Assembly: GCA_028290225.1 (NCBI GenBank)
Contig: JAQGKH010000340.1
Span: 1-8,087 of the forward strand
Direction of reading: 5' to 3'
DNA length: 8,087 bases
Source of the DNA: Devosia sp.
GTDB taxonomy: Bacteria; Pseudomonadota; Alphaproteobacteria; Rhizobiales; Devosiaceae
Within the stretch, counting starts at the first letter, position 1; every line of letters starts with the position of its first letter. A program made the position numbers and the translations under genes. The notes under the pieces were generated by a model. The model was not told the origin of the DNA and did not search any database. It saw only the letters and a program-made list of their open reading frames with translations. This document shows positions 1 through 6,611 of the stretch, piece by piece.

Positions 1-379
1 CGTCAACGCCGGCATCCTTGGCGGCTTCGAGAAACCGCTCCACGCCAAACGAGAAGATGGGATTGTAGTAGCCCATCAGCACCACCGGCGTGGTTTCGTC
101 CTTGCGCCGGAAGTCTTCCACCATGCCCAGCACACCTCGCAGGGTCTGTCCGGCAGCCAGGGCGCGCTGCCCTGCCAGCTGAATGGCCACCCCGTCGGCC
201 ATCGGGTCAGAAAACGGCATGCCCAATTCGATGATGTCAGCCCCCGCCTGCGGCAAGGCTTCGAAAATGGCCTGTCCGGTGGCAAGGTCCGGATCCCCGG
301 CCATTACAAAGGTCACGAGCGCCGGCCGGCCTTCGGCTGCGAGCTGGGCGAAACGATTGTCGATACGCGATTGGAACAT
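1..379 (-). CDS. trpA: Tryptophan synthase alpha chain, N-terminal part (cut by window edge)
   Basis: TrpA cleaves indole-3-glycerol phosphate to indole and glyceraldehyde-3-phosphate and channels indole to TrpB in the cytoplasmic alpha2beta2 complex. The first 126 codons are visible, from ATG at 379; the rest lies beyond base 1. The fragment shows the start of the TIM barrel, with the signature IELGMPFSDPMADG at residues 50-63. By family knowledge Glu51 and Asp62 match the two catalytic acids (Glu49 and Asp60 in E. coli). VLMGYYNPIFSFG lies near residues 100-112. The start is supported by MFQSRIDNRF, typical of TrpA N termini, and a weak GGA about 8 nt upstream. It follows trpB on the same strand after a 77-nt gap and is presumably co-transcribed with it. 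No frameshift is seen in the visible part. Confidence 0.97.
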   Translation of the reverse strand, partial: MFQSRIDNRFAQLAAEGRPALVTFVMAGDPDLATGQAIFEALPQAGADIIELGMPFSDPMADGVAIQLAGQRALAAGQTLRGVLGMVEDFRRKDETTPVVLMGYYNPIFSFGVERFLEAAKDAGVD

Positions 380-456
380 GAGTAAATCCGGTGGCAGCAG
401 CTGTTGGGCGGTTTAGGTGCAGCGGCGGGCAGCTGTCAACGCCGCCCCTGGGAGGC

Positions 457-1668
457 TCAAAGCAGACCCAGCCGCCGGCCAACGCTTTCCACATCCTTGT
501 CACCACGCCCCGATAGGCAGAGCACCACCGATTGGTCCGGCCGCATGGTAGGTGCCAGCTTGATCACCTGCGCCAGGCCATGAGCCGACTCCAGGGCGGG
601 GATGATGCCCTCAAGTCGCGTGCACAGCTGGAAGGCCTCAACAGCCTCATTGTCGGTGATGGGCACATAGGTGACGCGCTTGGAATCGTGCAGGAACGAG
701 TGTTCCGGCCCGACGCCGGGGTAATCGAGACCGGCAGAAATCGAATGACCCTCCAGGATCTGCCCATCCCGATCCTGCAGCAGATAGGTCCGGTTGCCGT
801 GCAGCACGCCGGGTCGCCCACCGGTCATCGAGGCGGCGTGGCCATTCTCCACCTCGATGCCATGGCCCCCCGCTTCCGCCCCGTAAATGGCGACTTCCGG
901 ATCATCGAGAAACGCGTGGAAGGTGCCGATCGCATTGGAGCCGCCGCCCACGCAGGCCACCACGGCATCGGGCAGCTTGCCTTCCGCTTGCCGGAACTGC
1001 TCCTTGAGCTCGGTTCCGATCACCGATTGGAAATCACGCACCATTTCGGGATAGGGGTGGGGACCTGCGGCCGTGCCAATCAGGTAGTATGTGGATTCCA
1101 CATTGGTAACCCAATCGCGCAGCGCCTCGTTCATGGCGTCCTTGAGGGTGCCGGCCCCGGCGGTGACGGGCCGCACTTCGGCGCCCAGCATTTTCATGCG
1201 CAGCACATTGGGCATCTGCCGCTCGACATCGGTTGCACCCATGAAGATGGTGCAGGGCAGGTTGAACTTGGCGCAAACGGTGGCCGTCGCCACACCGTGC
1301 TGGCCCGCGCCGGTTTCGGCGATCACGCGGGTCTTACCCATGCGTCGCGCCAGCAGGATTTGGCCGAGGCAATTGTTGATCTTGTGCGAGCCGGTATGGT
1401 TGAGCTCCTCGCGCTTGAACCACACCTTGGCGCCGCCCAGATGCTCCGTCAGCCGCTTGGCGAAATACAGCGGGCTTGGCCGCCCGGCATAGTGGGTGGA
1501 GAGATCGTCGAGTTCAGCGGCAAAGGCGGGGTCGTTCTGCGCCGCCCGGTAGGCTGTCTCCAGATCAAGGATCAGCGGCATCAGGGTTTCGGCGACAAAG
1601 CGCCCGCCATAAGGCCCAAAGCGGCCCGCTTCGTCGGGGCCATTGCGCAGGGAATTGATGCCGTCCAT
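457..1668 (-). CDS. trpB: Tryptophan synthase beta chain
   Basis: TrpB is the PLP enzyme that condenses indole with L-serine to give L-tryptophan, the last step of the pathway, in complex with TrpA. The 403-residue product has the usual length. Visible landmarks are RFGPYGGRFVAET (16-28), the cofactor motif HTGSHKINN (91-99) with Lys96 as the expected Schiff-base lysine, AETGAGQHG (117-125) with Glu118 matching the catalytic glutamate, the phosphate-binding loop GGGSN (241-245), the COMM-domain segment SAGLDYPGVGPEH (311-323), and CLSGRGDKD (384-392) with Ser386 near the pyridine nitrogen. The ATG at 1668 is chosen because MDGINSLRNGPDEAGRFG leads straight into the family N terminus; its ribosome site is weak. 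It lies 83 nt after trpF and 77 nt before trpA, in the order F-B-A common in rhizobia. Confidence 0.98.
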   Translation of the reverse strand: MDGINSLRNGPDEAGRFGPYGGRFVAETLMPLILDLETAYRAAQNDPAFAAELDDLSTHYAGRPSPLYFAKRLTEHLGGAKVWFKREELNHTGSHKINNCLGQILLARRMGKTRVIAETGAGQHGVATATVCAKFNLPCTIFMGATDVERQMPNVLRMKMLGAEVRPVTAGAGTLKDAMNEALRDWVTNVESTYYLIGTAAGPHPYPEMVRDFQSVIGTELKEQFRQAEGKLPDAVVACVGGGSNAIGTFHAFLDDPEVAIYGAEAGGHGIEVENGHAASMTGGRPGVLHGNRTYLLQDRDGQILEGHSISAGLDYPGVGPEHSFLHDSKRVTYVPITDNEAVEAFQLCTRLEGIIPALESAHGLAQVIKLAPTMRPDQSVVLCLSGRGDKDVESVGRRLGLL

Positions 1669-1751
1669 GAGGTCTCGCCAATCGATCGCAGAGCAGGAAT
1701 GAAGCTAAAGCTTGCCGCTTCAATAGGCTGCGCAGCGCCCCAATTGCAAAC

Positions 1752-2399
1752 TCAAACCGTTGCGCGGGCGTTCCGGATAAAGGCTTCCACCAGCCGCTTG
1801 TCCTTCACCCCAGGCGCTGACTCGACCCCGGACGATACATCCACGCCCATCGGGCGCACCGTGCGAATGGCGTCCGCGACCGTGGCCGGCGTAAGGCCGC
1901 CAGACAACAGGAACGGGATGGAAGGATCGAGCGCCTGGAGCAGTGACCAGTCAAAGGTTTCTCCCAGCCCACCCGGCCGATCGGCCCCTTTGGGGGGCTT
2001 GGCATCCAGCAGGATGCGGTCGGCGACATCCACAAAGCTGGCCACATGCGCGACGTCTTCGGCCGAGCCGATCGGCACCGCCTTGATGATTTCAACTCCG
2101 GCCTCCGCCCGGATGGCTCCCACCCGATGAGGGCTTTCAGGCCCGTGCAGCTGGATCCAGTCAGGGCCGAGCGCCGCCACCTCCGCCACGCACGAATTGT
2201 CGGGATTGACCAGCAGCACACAGCTCTGCACCCGCCCGCGGGCGGTCGAGATCAGGTCGGCAATGTCTTCAATGGAGCAGTGGCGGGGTGAGCGCACAAA
2301 ATGCACGAAACCCACCATGTCGGCACCTGCCCCAATGGCGGTTTCCAGCATGGCCGTGGTCTTGATGCCGCAGATTTTGATAATGAGGGGATCGGCCAT
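1752..2399 (-). CDS. trpF: Phosphoribosylanthranilate isomerase
   Basis: TrpF isomerises N-(5'-phosphoribosyl)anthranilate to the carboxyphenylamino-deoxyribulose phosphate that TrpC uses. The 215-residue TIM barrel is a normal length for a stand-alone TrpF. It begins with the signature KICGI (8-12), where Cys10 is the expected general base. Asp132 in ILLDAKPP is the expected general acid. RPGGLGETFDW (141-151), LSGGL (165-169) and VDVSSGVE (187-194) form the phosphate-binding end of the barrel. The family more often has GGTG where this has GGLG. The ATG at 2399 puts KICGI at the usual distance from the N terminus, though no clear Shine-Dalgarno precedes it. It lies 38 nt after the LapA-like gene and 83 nt before trpB. 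TrpC, needed between TrpF and TrpA, is not in the window. Confidence 0.97.
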   Translation of the reverse strand: MADPLIIKICGIKTTAMLETAIGAGADMVGFVHFVRSPRHCSIEDIADLISTARGRVQSCVLLVNPDNSCVAEVAALGPDWIQLHGPESPHRVGAIRAEAGVEIIKAVPIGSAEDVAHVASFVDVADRILLDAKPPKGADRPGGLGETFDWSLLQALDPSIPFLLSGGLTPATVADAIRTVRPMGVDVSSGVESAPGVKDKRLVEAFIRNARATV

Positions 2400-2437
2400 C
2401 GCCTGTGGCGCTCACAAATGGAGGGGCAGGATGCGCA

Positions 2438-2800
2438 TCAGCGCAGTTCCAGGAGATCATCGACTTCGGCCAATGGTGCCGTAGCGCCAGTTGCCGGTGC
2501 CTTGCGCAGCGCCGCCAACTCGCTTTGCAGCGCATGCGCTTCCCGCCGCCAGTGCCTCTCGCCGCTGCGATGGCGCGCCTGGGCAAACCAGGTGGCGATA
2601 CCGCCCAACAATACCCCGATCAGAAGAACCACATAAAGCACCACAAACAGCGGCACTCCGTAACCGGGCGCCACTTGGGGCTCAACGGACACGAACGGAT
2701 TGAAGTTGATCAGGACGAAATGGCGATTGGCGAGCGCAAACAGGATCAAAACAGCGCAAAGCGGCACCAGAACCAGCCAGCCGATAATTTTCTTGACCAT
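2438..2800 (-). CDS. LapA-domain (DUF1049) small inner-membrane protein
   Basis: This 120-residue protein looks like the LapA/YciS (DUF1049) family. In E. coli LapA works with LapB at the inner membrane in lipopolysaccharide assembly and LpxC control; transfer of that role here is inference. Two hydrophobic segments are visible, roughly residues 5-24 and 49-71, with the family-typical FALANRHFVLINFNP after the first. A charged helix follows (about 76-100, possibly coiled coil), then an acidic tail. The chosen start is ATG at 2800 (MVKKIIGWLV), which puts the first membrane helix at the very N terminus as in the family and has AAGG about 10 nt upstream. Two in-frame alternatives exist: ATG at 2830, overlapping the ihfB stop as TGATG, and GTG at 2833; neither has an obvious ribosome site. 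It sits 38 nt before trpF. Confidence 0.85.
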   Translation of the reverse strand: MVKKIIGWLVLVPLCAVLILFALANRHFVLINFNPFVSVEPQVAPGYGVPLFVVLYVVLLIGVLLGGIATWFAQARHRSGERHWRREAHALQSELAALRKAPATGATAPLAEVDDLLELR

Positions 2801-2829
2801 GAAAGCGCTGCCTTGTGGCTGTCTAGCCA

Positions 2830-3111
2830 TCACGAACGGTTAAGCCGCTCGCGGATTTCCTTGCCGGCCTTGAACTGGGGTACGTATTTTTCGCCCACAT
2901 CCACCTGCTCGCCAGTCCGCGGATTGCGGCCGACGCGAGCCGGCCGGTTCTTGACCGAAAAGGCACCAAAGCCACGTAGTTCCACCCGGTCTCCGCGCGC
3001 CATCGCGTCGCCGATTTCATCGAGGATGGCATTGACGATGTTCTCGATATCGCGCTGGAACAGGTGCGGATTTTCAGCCGCAAGTTTCTCGACGAGTTCC
3101 GACTTGATCAT
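2830..3111 (-). CDS. ihfB: Integration host factor subunit beta
   Basis: IHF-beta pairs with IHF-alpha to form a sequence-specific DNA-bending nucleoid protein used in transcription, replication and recombination. The 93-residue product matches the family in length. MIKSELVEKLA opens the helical dimerisation part, ELRGFGAFSV (44-53) forms the core sheet, and GRNPRTGEQV (61-70) is the DNA-binding arm with Pro64 as the intercalating proline. The N terminus and the DIENIVNAILDEI pattern favour the beta subunit over HU. ATG at 3111 is chosen because a GGAG lies 6 nt upstream; the frame stays open to 3228 but that extension is unlike the family. It follows sppA after 34 nt, and its stop overlaps a possible start of the LapA-like gene, suggesting co-transcription. 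No ihfA is in the window. Confidence 0.96.
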   Translation of the reverse strand: MIKSELVEKLAAENPHLFQRDIENIVNAILDEIGDAMARGDRVELRGFGAFSVKNRPARVGRNPRTGEQVDVGEKYVPQFKAGKEIRERLNRS

Positions 3112-3145
3112 TTGTGGCTCCAAAGGTGCCGTAATCCGTCCCCAC

Positions 3146-4111
3146 TCACGAGGCTGGGCCAACCTGCCAAAGCGAGACCAAACCGTCAAGCGCGATGGCA
3201 CCATTGGGCGCAAGCCCCAATGCCGCACGCGCCTGGCCGGACAACAGCACTCCGAGCCAATCCAGTCCCTGGTCGGGTTTGGGCCAGACCGTGGTTATGT
3301 CGAGATCTTCGGCAATGCCGCGCTCTGCCACCAGCCAGTCGATGGCTTCCCGTTCCGAGCCGATGGCGTCGATCAGCCCGGTCGCGACAGCTACCCGGCC
3401 GGTCACAATACGGCCATCGGCCAATCCCAGTGCTTGCGGGCGCGGCAGGCCGCGGCGCTCGGCGACCACATCGACGAACCACTGGAAGCTGTCATCCACC
3501 AGCGCGGCGATGGACTCGCGGGCAGGGCCGGTCATGGGCTCGTCGAAGTCCGGCTCGGCCTTGAGCGGCCCGGACGCGACCTTGTCGAGATCAACCCCGA
3601 TGGTGTTCAACAGCTTGCCGGCATCCACATGCTGGTACAGCACACCGATAGAGCCAACAATGGACAAGCGCCGGGCAAAGATCCGGTCGGCGGCTATGGC
3701 GGTCATGTAAGCGGCCGAAGCGCCCAGCTCGTGCACCACGGCGACAACCGGCTTGCTCTGGCGCAGCCGGCCCAGCGCCTCATAGAGCTCCTCGCCGCCC
3801 GCGGTCGTGCCACCGGGCGAGTTGATCGACACCACCACCGCGCTGACGCTGTCATCCTCGGCGAGCTCTTCCAGCACCTCCAGGCGCTTTCGATCCGTGC
3901 TGATGGCGCCATCGATCACCACCCGCGCCACATGGCTGCCTAGCGGGGCCTCGCTGCCGGCAAACCGACCCAGCAGCGCCAGAATGGCCACAAGGACGGC
4001 AAGCGCGGCCAGAACGCGCCACCAACCCCGCGAGCGGCGGAAATGTTCAGCAGCGAGAGCTGCATGTGGGTCGATAGGCGAGCTTGGTGGAGTGGAAGGT
4101 TGCTCAGTCAT
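3146..4111 (-). CDS. sppA: Signal peptide peptidase SppA, short form (S49 family)
   Basis: Predicted inner-membrane serine peptidase of family S49 that degrades cleaved signal peptides. At 321 residues it is the short, single-domain form, like Bacillus SppA rather than the duplicated E. coli protein. A proline-rich cytoplasmic N terminus (1-30) is followed by one membrane segment (about 31-50) and the protease domain. SINSPGGTTAGGEELYEAL (95-113) is the S49 oxyanion region. Ser132 in ELGASAAYM is the likely nucleophile and Lys184 in ASGPLKAEPD the likely general base. Their spacing of 52 residues equals what I recall for Bacillus SppA (Ser147/Lys199). ATG at 4111 has a GAGCGAG-type ribosome site. 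It lies 68 nt after the acetyltransferase and 34 nt before ihfB. Its natural substrates here cannot be read from sequence. Confidence 0.94.
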   Translation of the reverse strand: MTEQPSTPPSSPIDPHAALAAEHFRRSRGWWRVLAALAVLVAILALLGRFAGSEAPLGSHVARVVIDGAISTDRKRLEVLEELAEDDSVSAVVVSINSPGGTTAGGEELYEALGRLRQSKPVVAVVHELGASAAYMTAIAADRIFARRLSIVGSIGVLYQHVDAGKLLNTIGVDLDKVASGPLKAEPDFDEPMTGPARESIAALVDDSFQWFVDVVAERRGLPRPQALGLADGRIVTGRVAVATGLIDAIGSEREAIDWLVAERGIAEDLDITTVWPKPDQGLDWLGVLLSGQARAALGLAPNGAIALDGLVSLWQVGPAS

Positions 4112-4179
4112 GATCGGCTCGCTCTTGATCCGTCAAGCGGTAGCGGGCGGACCCGGTGAAAGCAAGCACGGGCCTTCGG

Positions 4180-4686
4180 TCACGCCAGCCCGCGCACCAT
4201 GTAGCGAGCTGCCGCTTCATAGCCGAGCAATGGTTCACGCAACTCTGGGGTGGCGGCAGGGGCAAAGCCGTGTCGTTCCCAGAACGGCGCTGAACCGCTC
4301 ACGGCAACCAGGCTCGCCGTAGCGAAGCCGGCGCGCCGGGCATGGGCCAGTGCCCGCTTGACGATGGCTGCGGCCGCCCCAAATCCACGAGCCGTCGGCA
4401 ACAGCGCGAGATCGTGCAGGTAATAGGTCTGCGGTCCGGCCGGGAGCATGCGATAAAGATGGTTGAGCCTGGGCATCGTACCGGCGGGCCAGGGATGGCT
4501 CAGGAGATAACCCGCAGGGGCGCCCCCGATCTCGAGCAGCCAGGCGCCATCGCCATAAAGCCTCAGCCGTTCGGCAAACACGGCGATGTCTTCCGGGAAC
4601 GCGGGATGCACCACCGCAGCGATAGCGTCCACTGCCGGCAGGTCCAGCGTCGTCATGGCGCGCCAGTGGATGCCTTTGCCTGTCAT
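4180..4686 (-). CDS. GNAT-family N-acetyltransferase
   Basis: A 168-residue protein with the GNAT fold, which moves an acetyl group from acetyl-CoA to an amine; the substrate is unknown. IHWRAMTTLDLPAVDAIA (6-23) matches the usual first strand and helix of GNAT proteins. Motif A is visible as YLHDLALLPTARGFGA (89-104), with RGFGA as the acetyl-CoA pyrophosphate loop. Motif B is SGSAPFWERHGF (130-141). The ATG at 4686 is preferred over the in-frame ATG at 4656 because the latter would cut off the first beta strand; a run of six G sits about 6 nt upstream. It is wedged between the rpsA terminator and sppA, so its start codon is only about 13 nt past the terminator's T-tract. No rhizobial neighbour relationship that I recall explains its position. 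Confidence 0.85.
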   Translation of the reverse strand: MTGKGIHWRAMTTLDLPAVDAIAAVVHPAFPEDIAVFAERLRLYGDGAWLLEIGGAPAGYLLSHPWPAGTMPRLNHLYRMLPAGPQTYYLHDLALLPTARGFGAAAAIVKRALAHARRAGFATASLVAVSGSAPFWERHGFAPAATPELREPLLGYEAAARYMVRGLA

Positions 4687-4698
4687 TGACGCCCCCCG

Positions 4699-4732
4699 GA
4701 AACAAAAAGACCCGCGCTGTGAAGCGCGGGTC
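4699..4732 (-). terminator. Intrinsic terminator downstream of rpsA
   Basis: Read on the minus strand, a perfect 10-bp stem (GACCCGCGCT with AGCGCGGGTC, positions 4709-4718 and 4723-4732) closes a 4-nt loop. It is followed at once by TTTTTGTTT (4708-4700). It begins 20 nt after the rpsA stop codon. This is a textbook Rho-independent terminator for the cmk-rpsA unit and should at least weaken read-through into the acetyltransferase-sppA-ihfB-trp genes. Confidence 0.92.
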
Positions 4733-4752
4733 CCGATTGCATAAAGCCGATC

Positions 4753-6456
4753 CTAGTTGTCGCGGCCCTTGAGCGCCGCGCCCAGGATATCGCCCAGCGA
4801 AGCGCCCGAGTCGGAAGAACCGTAATTGGCCACGGCTTCCTTTTCCTCGGCAATTTCCAGCGCCTTGATCGAGAGCTGGATGCGCGAGGTCTTGCGATCG
4901 TACTGGGTGACGCGTGCGTCAACCTTTTCGCCCTTGCTGAAGCGCTCGGGACGCTGGTCGTTGCGATCTCGCGACAGGTCGGCGCGACGGATGAACGCAG
5001 TCATCTCGGTGTCGGCGACCTTGACCTCGATGCCGCCATCGTTGACTTCGATCACGGTACCGGTCACCACGGCGCCCTTGCGGATGCCACCGGCATCGCT
5101 CTCGGCCGAGGAAGCAGTCTCGCCGGTGGCGAGTTGCTTGATGCCCAAGGAAATGCGTTCCTTTTCGACATCGACGTCGAGCACCTTGGCCTGGACCATG
5201 TCGCCGCGATTGTAGTCGTCAAGGGCGATTTCGCCCGACTTCTGCCAATCGAGGTCGGACAGGTGAACCATGCCGTCCACATCGCCTTCGAGGCCGATAA
5301 ACAGACCGAACTCGGTCTTGTTCTTGACTTCGCCCTCGATGACCGAGCCCACGGGGAACTTGTCAGCAAAGGATTCCCACGGATTGGCGAGGGTCTGCTT
5401 GAGACCAAGGGAAATGCGGCGCTTGTCGGGATCGACCTCGAGCACCACCACTTCCACTTCCTGGGAGGTGGAGACGATCTTGCCGGGGTGGACGTTCTTC
5501 TTGGTCCAGCTCATTTCCGAGACGTGGATCAGCCCCTCGATGCCCGGCTCCAGCTCCACAAACGCACCGTAGTCGGTGATGTTGGTGACGCGGCCCGAGA
5601 ACTTGGCGTTGATCGGGTACTTGGCCTCGATGCCCTCCCACGGATCGGCCTGCAGCTGCTTCATGCCCAGCGAGATGCGGTGCGACTCGTGGTTGATGCG
5701 CACGATCTGGACCTTGATGGTCTCGCCGATCGTGAGCACTTCGGATGGGTGGTTGACCCGGCGCCATGCAATGTCGGTGACGTGCAGGAGACCGTCGATG
5801 CCGCCCAGGTCAACGAACGCACCATAATCGGTGATGTTCTTGACCACGCCGTCGACAACCTGGCCTTCTTCAAGCTGCTGGACGATTTCCGAACGCTGTT
5901 CGGCCCGCGATTCTTCGAGAATGGCGCGACGCGACACCACGATATTACCGCGACGCTTGTCCATCTTGAGAATCTGGAACGGCTGCGGCACGTTCATCAG
6001 CGGCGCGATATCGCGGATCGGGCGGATATCGACCTGCGAGCGCGGCAGGAAGGCGATGGCGCCTTCGAGGTCGACCGTGAAGCCGCCCTTGACCTGGTTG
6101 AAGATGGTGCCTTCAACGCGCTCGTTGTTGTTGTACATTTCCTCGAGCTTGACCCAGCTCTCTTCGCGGCGGGCCTTTTCGCGGCTCAGCACCGCTTCGC
6201 CAACGGCGTTCTCGACCCGGTCGACATAAACCTCGACCACCGAGCCGACGACGATGGTGCCGTCGCGGCCAGCCTGGCCGAATTCCTTGAGCGCAATACG
6301 CCCTTCGGTCTTGAGACCGACATCGATGATCGCCAGATCCTTTTCGATGGCAACCACGGTACCCTTGACGACGGTGCCTTCCAAAGGCTCGTTGTCGATG
6401 AACGAATCCATCAGCAGGGATTCAAAATCTTCTTTAGTCACAGTTTGCTGTGCCAA
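4753..6456 (-). CDS. rpsA: 30S ribosomal protein S1 (TTG start)
   Basis: S1 is the large 30S protein that binds mRNA leaders and melts structure during translation initiation. From TTG at 6456 the product is 567 residues, the usual length for alphaproteobacterial S1. Six S1 RNA-binding domains can be traced at about 27-93, 112-177, 198-266, 283-353, 370-440 and 459-533; domains 3 and 4 carry the repeated NITDYGAFV motif. The C terminus has YGSSDSGASLGDILGAALK (545-563), a conserved tail in this class. TTG is chosen because it yields MAQQTVTKEDFESLLMDSF, matching S1 N termini, and sits 6 nt after GGAG; no ATG or GTG fits. The next in-frame ATGs, at 6516 and 6411, would add an alien peptide or cut into conserved sequence. 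It lies 155 nt downstream of cmk and ends at a strong terminator. Confidence 0.96.
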   Translation of the reverse strand: MAQQTVTKEDFESLLMDSFIDNEPLEGTVVKGTVVAIEKDLAIIDVGLKTEGRIALKEFGQAGRDGTIVVGSVVEVYVDRVENAVGEAVLSREKARREESWVKLEEMYNNNERVEGTIFNQVKGGFTVDLEGAIAFLPRSQVDIRPIRDIAPLMNVPQPFQILKMDKRRGNIVVSRRAILEESRAEQRSEIVQQLEEGQVVDGVVKNITDYGAFVDLGGIDGLLHVTDIAWRRVNHPSEVLTIGETIKVQIVRINHESHRISLGMKQLQADPWEGIEAKYPINAKFSGRVTNITDYGAFVELEPGIEGLIHVSEMSWTKKNVHPGKIVSTSQEVEVVVLEVDPDKRRISLGLKQTLANPWESFADKFPVGSVIEGEVKNKTEFGLFIGLEGDVDGMVHLSDLDWQKSGEIALDDYNRGDMVQAKVLDVDVEKERISLGIKQLATGETASSAESDAGGIRKGAVVTGTVIEVNDGGIEVKVADTEMTAFIRRADLSRDRNDQRPERFSKGEKVDARVTQYDRKTSRIQLSIKALEIAEEKEAVANYGSSDSGASLGDILGAALKGRDN

Positions 6457-6466
6457 ATTTATCTCC
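6454..6466 (-). promoter_or_regulatory. Ribosome binding site that fixes the TTG start of rpsA
   Basis: On the minus strand GGAG (6466-6463) is followed by ATAAAT (6462-6457) and then TTG (6456-6454). The 6-nt AT-rich spacer is ideal, and no other start candidate nearby has such a site. It decides the start of rpsA. Confidence 0.85.
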
Positions 6467-6513
6467 AGGAGCGCCGGCGGTTGGGGGTTGGCATTGTCGC
6501 AGCGGGAACTCGC

Positions 6514-6546
6514 CATCTGTAAGCCAGATGCCGGCGCGCAAGCGCC
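6514..6546 (-). promoter_or_regulatory. Two tandem hairpins in the rpsA leader
   Basis: Between cmk and rpsA two short perfect stems lie 2 nt apart: CATCTG/CAGATG (6514-6519 with 6525-6530, 5-nt loop) and GGCGC/GCGCC (6533-6537 with 6542-6546, 4-nt loop). They sit 48-80 nt before the Shine-Dalgarno. Neither is followed by a T-run, so they are not intrinsic terminators. In gammaproteobacteria S1 represses its own mRNA through leader hairpins; a similar role here is only inference. I found no convincing promoter in the 155-nt gap, so rpsA may depend on read-through from cmk. Confidence 0.4.
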
Positions 6547-6611
6547 CGATCGAAACGGCAATGAAGGGGTATTCTGCCCGGCAGCCCGAACCAAACCACG
6601 CAAGGATTGAA

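Noticed and set aside
422..445. GCGGCG/CGCCGC inverted repeat between trpB and trpA
   Set aside because: The 6-bp stem has a 12-nt loop and no T-tract; in GC-rich DNA this is easily chance, and a terminator inside trpBA would make little sense.
1669..1751. 83-nt gap between trpF and trpB as a possible trp attenuator or leader peptide
   Set aside because: No short frame with repeated Trp codons and no terminator hairpin with a T-run is present.
532..2130. 532-codon open frame on the plus strand, antisense to trpB and trpF
   Set aside because: It runs antisense to two clearly identified trp genes and across the gap between them. Its product has no recognisable domain. Long antisense frames are expected from GC-rich third codon positions.
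3112..3228. In-frame extension of ihfB upstream of 3111
   Set aside because: It would overlap the end of sppA and add 39 residues unlike any IHF. The ATG at 3111 has a GGAG 6 nt upstream.
2405..3943. 512-codon open frame on the plus strand, antisense to the LapA-like gene, ihfB and most of sppA
   Set aside because: It lies antisense to three recognised genes, has no recognisable motif, and has the low-complexity composition typical of GC-rich shadow frames.
5134..6522. 462-codon open frame on the plus strand, antisense to rpsA
   Set aside because: The His/Asp/Leu-rich product mirrors S1 codons read backwards. There is no ribosome site and no family resemblance.
6457..6603. In-frame N-terminal extension of S1, including an ATG at 6516
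   Set aside because: The extra residues do not resemble S1, and no good ribosome site precedes 6516 or 6603. The TTG at 6456 has both a GGAG and a family-like N terminus.
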